Under the pieces are notes generated by a model. It saw only the letters and a program-made list of their open reading frames with translations, was not told where the DNA came from and did not search any database. The translations under genes and the position numbers were made by a program. A stretch of 64,000 nt of DNA, taken from Haloarcula sp. CBA1129. GTDB taxonomy: Archaea > Halobacteriota > Halobacteria > Halobacteriales > Haloarculaceae. Shown here one piece after another: positions 42,435 to 49,781 of the stretch; position 1 is the first letter of the stretch; each line of letters begins with the position of its first letter. The stretch is taken from contig NZ_RKSM01000001.1 of assembly GCF_008729015.1 (NCBI RefSeq), positions 806,001 through 870,000 of the forward strand. The letters are read 5' to 3'.

Positions 42435-44518
42435 GGATTATACCAACCAACGAAGTTGCCTCTCGTCCAGACGTCGTAGCCGTACAGCACCAACACAGCC
42501 GGCAACAACGTCAGGAGCGTCACTACAGCGAGGTCGATGAATTCTGCAAGGTCCGGGAGATCGAGTTCATATGCGACCCGCTCTTGGGTGTCTCGCACCG
42601 GGACAGCACGCCCTTGCTCCCACCAGATCTGATTCGGACGATACGTGACTATCGCCGACGAGACTTCGCCCTGGTCGACGGTCACCGTAATCTCATCGTC
42701 GCCAGAGAACGGCCGTTCAATTCGAGTCTGTCCAGTCGCGACCGTAACGTTCCCCGCTGCAATCGGGAAGCCAGCCGTCGGTTCGACCCGGACCAGCAGG
42801 TCCGTCGAGTTGTCGGTCGAGTTGACGACCTCGGAGGTGATATTTACCTCGCGGATCGGCGTCGGGTTCGTCGAGTCCGCTGGCTGTTTGATGCTGTTCC
42901 CGCGAACGAGTCCGTGGATCTCGGAGTTCTCTGTCCGGAGCGATTCCGCACTCCGAATCGTGAACCGATCCGCTCTCGTGAACGTCTCCGAACGGTTGAT
43001 CCGAATCTCCGGTGGGAGGGTGGTCCTGTTGGTCGCGTTAGCGGTCGTGTTCCCCGTCGCGTTCACCGGGTACGTCGCTTCCAGCGACGGCACGAACTGC
43101 CAGCCGTCGGAACTTTCATTTTGGACGCGGTTGACCGTGACTTCCGGGCCCTCTGTAGTCCGGACAGCGTGGGTTTCGAGCGGTCGCACTGGCGTCGTCG
43201 TATTTTCGGACCAGTTCTCCCAGCCGGGCGGTGAACGAGTGTAAAACCGCCACTTGCTCTGGACCTCGTATCCCCTGTCAAACTGGACGCGCTGCCAGCT
43301 GCCGGGGATTACAGTCCCGATACGGTAGTCGTCGGTCGTGGCCCCTCTGCCGTTCGGGACGACGCCGGGCTCGACGATCATCTCCCGCTCGGACAGGTTT
43401 TCGACGTGGACCGTGCGGGAGTCCGTGACCGTCAGTTCGTACTCGTTGATCTCGTTATCATCGCTCCCATTATCGTCACTCTCGTCATCGTCAATCTCTG
43501 AGATATTCGTCGAGACCGTCGTGACCAGTTGGAGGTCGGTGGTCCCAGAGATGTTCGTGTAGTTGAGCGTCGGCTGAGCAGCGGTGCTGTTGTCCATCGC
43601 AGTGCCGTTGGCATACAGCGTCGTGTTCGTCGACGTGTTCAGGACCCGGAAGTCGTCCTGGAAAAACTCCGAGATGAATACCCGGTAGTCGTGGATGGCA
43701 CGAACAGTTCCGTTTGGACGGACGAGCCGTTTTGTGCCCGATGGCCGATGGACAACGGTCATCGGTTCGAGACTGAAGAACGCGACATAGGCGTCACGAA
43801 TCCAGAGTCCAGATCGAGTGTCGGTGACGTTGACTGGTCGCGAGGAGTCCTCAATTCCAGTCCGGAACGAGTCGTGTTCGGGCCGGTTCCACAGCGTCGT
43901 GTTCGAGGGCGCACGAGAGGGCATATCTCCCGTGCAAGATGGCAGGACGGCCAGCGTGCCGTTCTCGGCATCTGACCGGTCGGCCCGTGTGAGATTCGGG
44001 TGGTCGGGGTCGCCAGACCACAGCGCACGGAAGAACGTGTGGTTGTGATTGTAGGACCGGTTCGGAGGCACGACGCCGGCCGTCGCGTTGTCTCCAACAG
44101 ACGCGTTCGCTGGCGGATTCGAGGCGTTCTCGTAGCACGAGACTTGGGCGCTGAGGTTCTGCCTTGCGCCGAGTTCGACGGACCTGTTTACGTCTGTCTG
44201 GTTCGGTGCTGGTCCCTGTTCGGTGGACTCGTTGCCCCCGGTTCCGTTAGCTGCTGTCCCGTTGTCTACCGCGTCTTGGACGGTGGATTCGTTGTTGTCA
44301 GTGTCATTCGCTTGTCCCTCACCGCTGGAGCCATTCGGTGCAGTGGCGTTTTGTTGGAGTACCCCCACGCCACCGTGGCTCACATCGCCGAGAGAGTCTG
44401 CCGTCCCCCGCTCAATCTGAGATAGGTCGCTACCAGCAGACGCAGGCCCCGCAGCTGCGGCTGTCGAGAGCAGCGAGCAAAGGGCCGCGACCAGCAACAG
44501 TGAGCGGAGTGTTGGCAT
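42431..44518 (-). CDS. Large surface glycoprotein of the transfer operon
   Basis: 695 residues, start ATG 44516-44518. Sec signal (MPTLRSLLLVAALCSLLSTAAAA), a Ser/Asn/Thr-rich region packed with N-glycosylation sequons (NATAPNGSS, NGTAANGTGGNES), a large extracellular beta-rich region, and a C-terminal membrane anchor (IDLAVVTLLTLLPAVLVLYGY) with a short basic cytoplasmic end. Family not recognised. Its place next to the pilin-like gene suggests an adhesin or mating-contact protein. Confidence 0.8.
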   Translation of the reverse strand: MPTLRSLLLVAALCSLLSTAAAAGPASAGSDLSQIERGTADSLGDVSHGGVGVLQQNATAPNGSSGEGQANDTDNNESTVQDAVDNGTAANGTGGNESTEQGPAPNQTDVNRSVELGARQNLSAQVSCYENASNPPANASVGDNATAGVVPPNRSYNHNHTFFRALWSGDPDHPNLTRADRSDAENGTLAVLPSCTGDMPSRAPSNTTLWNRPEHDSFRTGIEDSSRPVNVTDTRSGLWIRDAYVAFFSLEPMTVVHRPSGTKRLVRPNGTVRAIHDYRVFISEFFQDDFRVLNTSTNTTLYANGTAMDNSTAAQPTLNYTNISGTTDLQLVTTVSTNISEIDDDESDDNGSDDNEINEYELTVTDSRTVHVENLSEREMIVEPGVVPNGRGATTDDYRIGTVIPGSWQRVQFDRGYEVQSKWRFYTRSPPGWENWSENTTTPVRPLETHAVRTTEGPEVTVNRVQNESSDGWQFVPSLEATYPVNATGNTTANATNRTTLPPEIRINRSETFTRADRFTIRSAESLRTENSEIHGLVRGNSIKQPADSTNPTPIREVNITSEVVNSTDNSTDLLVRVEPTAGFPIAAGNVTVATGQTRIERPFSGDDEITVTVDQGEVSSAIVTYRPNQIWWEQGRAVPVRDTQERVAYELDLPDLAEFIDLAVVTLLTLLPAVLVLYGYDVWTRGNFVGWYNP

Positions 44519-44525
44519 CGTGTGC

Positions 44526-44981
44526 TTAGAATGGCGTCACGCAGTCCGAGAAGCCGAAGCCGACATTGTCTCCGAACTTCGTGATCAACTCTGGAGCCAC
44601 GATTGCCAGCACAACGACGCCGAGGCCGACCAGCGAGAGGATGAGGTCCCGTCGGGCTTCGTTTTGCTGGTTCGGGTTGCCAGAGGCTCGCATATACGAC
44701 AGGCCACTGCGACCGACGAAAACCATCGTTGCTGGCAGGCCAAGACCAGCCAGTGCGCCGAAGACGACATCGACGCCGTCTTCGACAGCCGTGTCACAAT
44801 AGATGTTCCCAACGTCAGTCTGGCCCATCGCCGAGCCAGCAAACAGCGTGAGAATCAGCAGCAGTTGGGTCCCCTGTCGCACGCCGGGCGTGAGCCATGC
44901 GTCTGCAAGTCGGCGCTTCGCGTGCGTGTAGAGTGTTGGTTCCGAGGTCGATGCGGTCGATGCTGTAGTTTGTGTTGACAT
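44526..44981 (-). CDS. VirB2/TrbC-like pilin candidate
   Basis: 151 residues from ATG 44979-44981; the frame is open to 45026 but the upstream part is basic and unneeded. A signal-like hydrophobic segment (GTQLLLILTLFAGSAMG) is followed by a short Cys-containing external piece, a span (VVFGALAGLGLPATMVFVG), a polar loop (NPNQQNEARRD) and a second span (LILSLVGLGVVVLAIVAPELI). Two helices with a short polar loop is the VirB2/TrbC plan. First gene of the transfer operon, downstream of the repeat-rich region. Confidence 0.72.
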   Translation of the reverse strand: MSTQTTASTASTSEPTLYTHAKRRLADAWLTPGVRQGTQLLLILTLFAGSAMGQTDVGNIYCDTAVEDGVDVVFGALAGLGLPATMVFVGRSGLSYMRASGNPNQQNEARRDLILSLVGLGVVVLAIVAPELITKFGDNVGFGFSDCVTPF

Positions 44982-45166
44982 GGATGTCTCTGTTTTTGCA
45001 GTCTTGCTTGCTTTCCGATTCCCCACCGGTGACCCGCTACCAATTGTATATCAGTTTTCTTATGTTTGTGGTGAACCCTGCCCTGAATTCGCCAGCACTT
45101 ATTGACAGTGGGACTATCAAAAAACTTGTGAACAAAATTAAGAGTGCTAGATTATGATAGGTAGTG

Positions 45167-45341
45167 TTACTCGGCAATGCCGTAATTTTCGTGCCGCATG
45201 AATGCTAATGCTAAGTAAAAAATCTATTAGTATATCAACTAGTAGTTTAATCAACTAGTCTATCAGCCGCAGAGATCCCAAACCGTATATCAGAAATTGC
45301 GGCAGTTAGGAAAGAATATTGATAGTGATAACTAGTAGTAT
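45167..45341. promoter_or_regulatory. Candidate oriT / operator region upstream of the transfer operon
   Basis: AT-rich region starting 186 bp upstream of the pilin start codon. It holds a hairpin TTACTCGGCAATGCCGTAA (45167-45185), tandem TGCTAA units (45203-45214), and three copies of AACTAGT: ATCAACTAGT at 45234-45243 and 45250-45259, GATAACTAGT at 45327-45336, two of them followed by AGTWT. Repeats, a hairpin and AT-richness beside relaxosome genes are the usual oriT features, but a nick site cannot be identified by eye. Confidence 0.45.
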
Positions 45342-45982
45342 ATTTACTGCAATTGGATATAAGATAGCCATGGAATTTGATTAATAGAACATCATTAGGC
45401 TAGCTTCATAGAAGGGCAAAAGCGAGGCATTAGGAGAGCCAGACTGAAATCAGAACCTCCCGTTGCTCGGGTCGTGGACCACTCTCATATTGTTAATGTC
45501 GCCGCACACACCCGTGTCGTCAACTCTGCGATGCCGAGCGAGCGGGAAATAAAACTGAGCAGAGTGGATATGCGGTTCTATCAGTTACTGTCGAGGATGG
45601 TGAGATAGCCGTAGCCGACTATGACCCAGAAACGACAACAACGCGGAATGAAGACGCACAAAGCCGGTTTGACCGGCTGTCGAGCCGGCCAACAGACGAG
45701 GATTCATAAGACGAGCAGTTATAATACTGAGAAGTGGCTTGCTGTCTGTAAGACCAATCTACAGCGGGTTGATCTCTGGCAACATCGGGATAGAGTGCGG
45801 GGATTGTCCTCGTTGGGCTTCATGTTCGTTTCGGCGGTGACTGGAGGGTAGTGTTCATGGGGTTAGCTGACACTTGCGGACGGTCTCAAGCGATAGCCCA
45901 CCTTTACTGGCTAACTGTTGAGCGAACCCCAGTCGTGTGGGAAGCACGGCACTTACATAACACTCCATCTACAGCGGTGGGT
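45342..45982. other. Intergenic region, no supported gene
   Basis: About 640 bp without a convincing coding sequence. The open frame at 45621-45851 is rich in basic residues and unlike haloarchaeal proteins. AT-rich at its left edge, GC-rich to the right. Confidence 0.4.
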
Positions 45983-46648
45983 ATGAGCGAGTGGGTCGTG
46001 GATGCCCGTGGGGGTGTCTGCAACCAGTGTGAGAACGAGTTCCAGCGCCTCGCCCAGCACTGGTCGCGCAATCAACAGTGTTCGTATCCGGATGTGGGTG
46101 CGGCCCAGCACGAGGCGATTCGTGGGTGTCTGGTTGGTGACGGTAATCTTGACAATCCGAATGACGGCCCGCCGGCGCTTCGGATTGCCTCAATGCGGCG
46201 GGCACACATCGAATGGATTCGCGACCAACTTGGCTGGCTCGTCCGTGGAGTCACGCGCGACACGGACGGTGCGTATCGCCTTCGGACGCTTTCACATCCC
46301 ACTCTTGGCCGGTACTGGACGTGGACGGATGGGCCCCCAGCGGACTGGACGCTAACGAAGCCTATCGCGCGTCTGTGGTACGCCTGCGACGGTGGATTAG
46401 AGTGGCCCGGCAGCTCGACGCAACCACGAGCCACCTGGACGATCACTGACGACGCCAAGCGACGAGCCTGCAAGCAGGCGCTCGCTGAACAGGGCTACGA
46501 GGTCATGGTATGGGACCGACGGTTGGCGTTGCCCTTTGAGGCGACCGAGCGGTTTCTGGCGTGGGTTGGCGATCCGACACCCGGTAGCGAACACAAGTGG
46601 GCGACAGAGCGTGAAGAGTATGAACGGCGTCGCGGGGAGCTATCGTAG
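45983..46648 (+). CDS. Free-standing LAGLIDADG endonuclease with zinc-binding N-terminus
   Basis: 221 residues from ATG 45983. An N-terminal CNQCENEFQRLAQHW and NQQC segment looks like a zinc knuckle that may help DNA binding. Two LAGLIDADG-like helices follow: AIRGCLVGDGNL and IARLWYACDGGLEW, each with the terminal acid that makes the active site, giving a monomeric two-motif enzyme. It is not inside an intron or intein here. Likely cuts a long specific target and spreads with the plasmid. Confidence 0.72.
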   Translation: MSEWVVDARGGVCNQCENEFQRLAQHWSRNQQCSYPDVGAAQHEAIRGCLVGDGNLDNPNDGPPALRIASMRRAHIEWIRDQLGWLVRGVTRDTDGAYRLRTLSHPTLGRYWTWTDGPPADWTLTKPIARLWYACDGGLEWPGSSTQPRATWTITDDAKRRACKQALAEQGYEVMVWDRRLALPFEATERFLAWVGDPTPGSEHKWATEREEYERRRGELS

Positions 46649-46768
46649 GGTTCTGGTGGCATACAGTCGTTCTCGGCCAGACCAAGTCATGTGTCCTGCC
46701 AGAGAGCTCTGATGACATCATTTCGTGTCTAGAGAAGTCGTCAAATCGCTGTGAAACGCGGTGAGGCG

Positions 46769-46809
46769 TTAACCAACAACGGTTGATCTCGACCGCTACT
46801 GTTGGTTAA
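46769..46809. repeat. Dispersed palindrome copy E
   Basis: Perfect 10-bp arms TTAACCAACA and TGTTGGTTAA separated by 21 nt; the outer base pair is changed together on both arms relative to the other copies. Confidence 0.88.
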
Positions 46810-47021
46810 TCAGATATCGGTTCGCCTTCTAGGCGTGGTTTATTGCTTGGAGTGATGATGTGTAATAGCCGTTCAGTTTATGTGCGAAAGAATCAACTGA
46901 ACCAGTGACGACCGCCAGCGGAGCCACAACGAATATGACCACTTGCATAGAAGATGGAATCGCTAACTCGGCTGATGAGTTAGGTTACTAAAAAGCCGTC
47001 TTATTTCAGTGATTCTATAAA

Positions 47022-47482
47022 ATGGGATCAACATCGAAAAATCGCTTCAGTGGCCGCGCTCTCATTATATTTGCAGTAGTATCGTTCATCATATCCGGTC
47101 TACTCATTGGTGCTGCCTCGGAGCCGACGAACGCGGCTTACACCACCGAGACGAATGAATCGCAAGTGTCTCCCGATGCCGAGGTAGTCAGTTACAATAA
47201 CCTTTCAGCAGCGGGCCAAGACGTGTTCGACCAAGCACTCCGTGCTGATGGGATTACCACAGTGCATCAGTCACCGCCAGATTTCGACTATCCCGGTGAC
47301 ACGATGGACTATACCTACGTCGAAAAAAAAACGGGACGATATACACTATAGGCACTGGATCAAATAGCTGCTGGGTATGTGCCTTCGTGGAGCCACTCAG
47401 CATCGTGGCTGGGCTTGCGGGGGCCATCCTGTTGCTGCGCGGAGTGTATCGCTTGGTGAACGGGGAAGCCGACGCCACATAG
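47022..47482 (+). pseudogene. Small membrane protein gene broken at an A9 run
   Basis: The frame from ATG 47022 gives an N-terminal membrane span (ALIIFAVVSFIISGLLIG) and a soluble part (YNNLSAAGQDVFDQALRADG), then stops at 47351 just after a run of nine A at 47323-47331. With seven or ten A the reading continues as NGTIYTIGTGSN and a second span (LSIVAGLAGAILLLRGVYRLV) to TAG at 47480. The restored plan of two spans around a folded loop is typical of a haloarchaeal family (DUF7979-like). Either decayed, a sequence error, or a slippage switch. Confidence 0.65.
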
Positions 47483-47729
47483 GGCCGATGATCGGTAGAG
47501 TGTCTTTTTGGGAGTCTGGTTTCAACTCAACCGAACGTCACGCTCACAACCATTCTGATCACCACTAGAGCTTTTGTGGCCTGCGAGTTACAGTCACTGT
47601 ACTGACCGGTACAGCGATTTGTTGAGTAAGTCGTTACTCAGTATTTCAGGGATGGAGGGGAGATATGGCGCTCGGTATGTCTGCAACTTGATTAGACTTA
47701 TTTGGGAGAATTGATATTCTATTGGTACC

Positions 47730-47927
47730 GTGAAGCATCTCTACCGTCGCGTAGATGCGCGGATACGTACTCTCTCGCGGGGGAAATTCGCAGTTCTAGC
47801 CGGTATCCTAACCGGCATTGCTTTCCTTGCATTCACCCTGTTACTGGGTGATTTGATGCCCATTCAGGCGGTGTCGATGTCTGTCACAATAGCTGTGGTT
47901 TATTACATACTTGACCCAAATAGCTAA
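47730..47927 (+). CDS. Small two-span membrane protein
   Basis: 65 residues from GTG 47730. A basic N-terminus (KHLYRRVDARIRTLSRGK) leads into two membrane helices (FAVLAGILTGIAFLAFTLL, AVSMSVTIAVVYYIL). Short proteins of this build are common in haloarchaea; no function known. It stands alone between the frameshifted gene and the toxin-antitoxin pair. Confidence 0.6.
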   Translation: MKHLYRRVDARIRTLSRGKFAVLAGILTGIAFLAFTLLLGDLMPIQAVSMSVTIAVVYYILDPNS

Positions 47928-48136
47928 CTCGAGTAAGAGTCGTCGCCGAACTGTTGAGAGAGCTTCCCCTTAGACGAAACAGTAGGTAGTTTGCCTCTAC
48001 TGACCGAAGTCACACGGTTGAAAACCTGAAGCGTATGCTTACAGGGATAAGCACGACCAGTTCTTCTTCGGAGACTTTTGATAGAGATACACTGGTCCGA
48101 ACACTCTTGATGCCCCAGGCGGTAGATGACACTAAG

Positions 48137-48409
48137 ATGAGTTCGACGGTCCAGATTGTGAAAACGCCAGATATCCTCCACGGAAAGCCCCGAGTTGAGG
48201 GAACACGGGTTGGCGTCCTCCAAGTGGGGGAACTAGTCCGACAGCGTCAGTGGAGCATCTCTGAGGTCGCCGACCAACTGGGTCTTGATGATGCACAAGT
48301 TCGTGCTGCGACCGAGTACTACGATGAGCATCCGGAATTAATGGACACGCTTCGTGCACAGAAAGAAGCACGAAAGCGATCGGTCACGCAGCAGAGTCAA
48401 GCCGAATAA
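48137..48409 (+). CDS. DUF433 antitoxin
   Basis: 90 residues from ATG 48137. VKTPDILHGKPRVEGTRVGVLQVGELVRQ then WSISEVADQLGLDDAQVRAATEYYDEHPE is the DUF433 domain, a helix-turn-helix that binds its own promoter and neutralises a DUF5615 toxin. The toxin gene starts directly after its stop. A longer reading from 48035 exists but its extra 34 residues lack support. Confidence 0.85.
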   Translation: MSSTVQIVKTPDILHGKPRVEGTRVGVLQVGELVRQRQWSISEVADQLGLDDAQVRAATEYYDEHPELMDTLRAQKEARKRSVTQQSQAE

Positions 48410-48736
48410 ATGCGGATTCTTTGCGATCAGAACGTACCCGCGAAATACATTGAGGCGTTCGACGACGCTGACAACATTACTGTCACGACGGTCGAGAGCG
48501 TTCTGCAGCACGATGCTGCGGATAGAGAAATCGCAGCCTACGCTGAACGCCACAACTGGGTCGTGTTCACGAACGATGACGATTTCTTCGTAGTTGATGG
48601 CGACCACGGCCTGCTCCTGTATGACCAGCTGGATGATCCAGTGCCAGGCGACGTTGTCACCGCCATCCAGCGTATTGCAGAAGCATATCACACTCAATCA
48701 GAAATCACTGAATCAGTCCCTGGAAACTGGGTTTAG
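48410..48736 (+). CDS. DUF5615 PIN-like toxin
   Basis: 108 residues from ATG 48410, immediately after the antitoxin stop. MRILCDQNVPAKYIEAF gives the DxN start of the PIN-like fold; VVFTNDDDFFVVDGDHGLLLYD gives the NDxDF motif. Members pair with DUF433 proteins and are predicted ribonucleases. The pair sits directly upstream of the cas operon and points the same way, so it may help to retain this plasmid region. Confidence 0.85.
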   Translation: MRILCDQNVPAKYIEAFDDADNITVTTVESVLQHDAADREIAAYAERHNWVVFTNDDDFFVVDGDHGLLLYDQLDDPVPGDVVTAIQRIAEAYHTQSEITESVPGNWV

Positions 48737-48916
48737 TTCTCTCAGGATAGGTAGAACCGCTCAGTGCGAGCTACGGGCCCTTCTACTGCTGATAAATAAT
48801 CCGGCTGACGGGTGGCACTCATGATTACCGTGATAATCAGAACCAGTAGGAAATAACGTACTACACTGACACTACCAATGTGCGATATTTTTTATCACCA
48901 CCTGTGTTTTTTATTA

Positions 48917-48949
48917 TGCCAATATATACAATAGATTGTATGATTGGCA
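48917..48949. promoter_or_regulatory. Palindromic candidate operator at the cas promoter
   Basis: Left arm TGCCAATATATACAAT, centre AG, right arm ATTGTATGATTGGCA: 14 of 15 paired with one extra base on the left. It begins right after a TATA-like TTTTTTATTAT (48907-48916 area) and ends 16 bp before the cas6 start, covering the expected transcript start. A repressor dimer bound here would block transcription of all cas genes. Confidence 0.65.
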
Positions 48950-48965
48950 AAGGTGAGTCACCCGG

Positions 48966-49781
48966 GTGCGTGTAATGGCCCATTTGTCGGCACGTGCGGA
49001 TGCGGCTTATCAGAATGATTACCACCATAAGCTCCGTGGTCGGCTCTGGGACGCACTTGAGGGGACTAAGTACGACCAACGCCATGACGATGGCGAGCCG
49101 CCAGGATTTGTTTACTCGAATCCATTTCCACCCCACGATATGCAGGAGGGTGATGATCGTAAACTTCTGGTTGCCTCACCCGATGAAGGATTACTGGCCA
49201 ACGTCGCCGCCGACTTACTTGACCAACCGGAACTGAACATCGGCGAAATGCCGTTCCACGTTGACGACGTTACGTCGCTATCGCCCGACGTCGGTGAACC
49301 GGGCACGCGCGGGACGATTGAAACCGGGACCGGCCTATTGGTTCGGATTCCACCGTGGCGATGCGAGGAGTATGGAATCGATCATCCCGGTGGCGACACC
49401 GCCGTCTTCTGGCGTCCGGAGCATTCGATGGAACCACTCCGTACGCAGTTGGAAGCAAACCTCGATCAGAAACACAACCGATTCGCCCACGATCACCTGC
49501 CGGGACCGAGCGACGTCGACGGCGACCTGTTCGACGGCTACGAACTCATCAAGACGTTCGCGGTCCCGGTGACCGTCACTGAAGGCCAAGAGATGACCTA
49601 CGTCCTAAGCAAGTGGGAGTTCTCGTATATGGTTCGGGACGACCACCACCGCCGCCATCTCAACCTTGCATTGGATTGCGGACTCGGCGAGCGGAACTCG
49701 CTAGGGCTTGGGTTCGTGAATATCACAGAAAAAACGCGACCAGGTGAGAGCGAACTGGAGGGAAGCGATGCTTTCGCCTGA
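48966..49781 (+). CDS. cas6: Cas6 crRNA-processing endoribonuclease
   Basis: 271 residues from GTG 48966; this start is chosen because the product then opens RVMAHLSARADAAYQNDYHHKLRGRLWDAL, as known haloarchaeal Cas6 proteins do. The candidate catalytic histidine region is YHHKLRG near residue 20. The Gly-rich C-terminal loop GLGERNSLGLGFVN is the RNA-binding signature. Cas6 cuts the repeat transcript eight bases before the repeat end. First gene of the cas operon; it overlaps cas8b by 14 bp. Confidence 0.93.
   Translation: MRVMAHLSARADAAYQNDYHHKLRGRLWDALEGTKYDQRHDDGEPPGFVYSNPFPPHDMQEGDDRKLLVASPDEGLLANVAADLLDQPELNIGEMPFHVDDVTSLSPDVGEPGTRGTIETGTGLLVRIPPWRCEEYGIDHPGGDTAVFWRPEHSMEPLRTQLEANLDQKHNRFAHDHLPGPSDVDGDLFDGYELIKTFAVPVTVTEGQEMTYVLSKWEFSYMVRDDHHRRHLNLALDCGLGERNSLGLGFVNITEKTRPGESELEGSDAFA

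Noticed and set aside
45621-45851. 76-codon frame upstream of the LAGLIDADG gene
   Set aside because: Basic, low-acid composition and no plausible ribosome site; likely intergenic.
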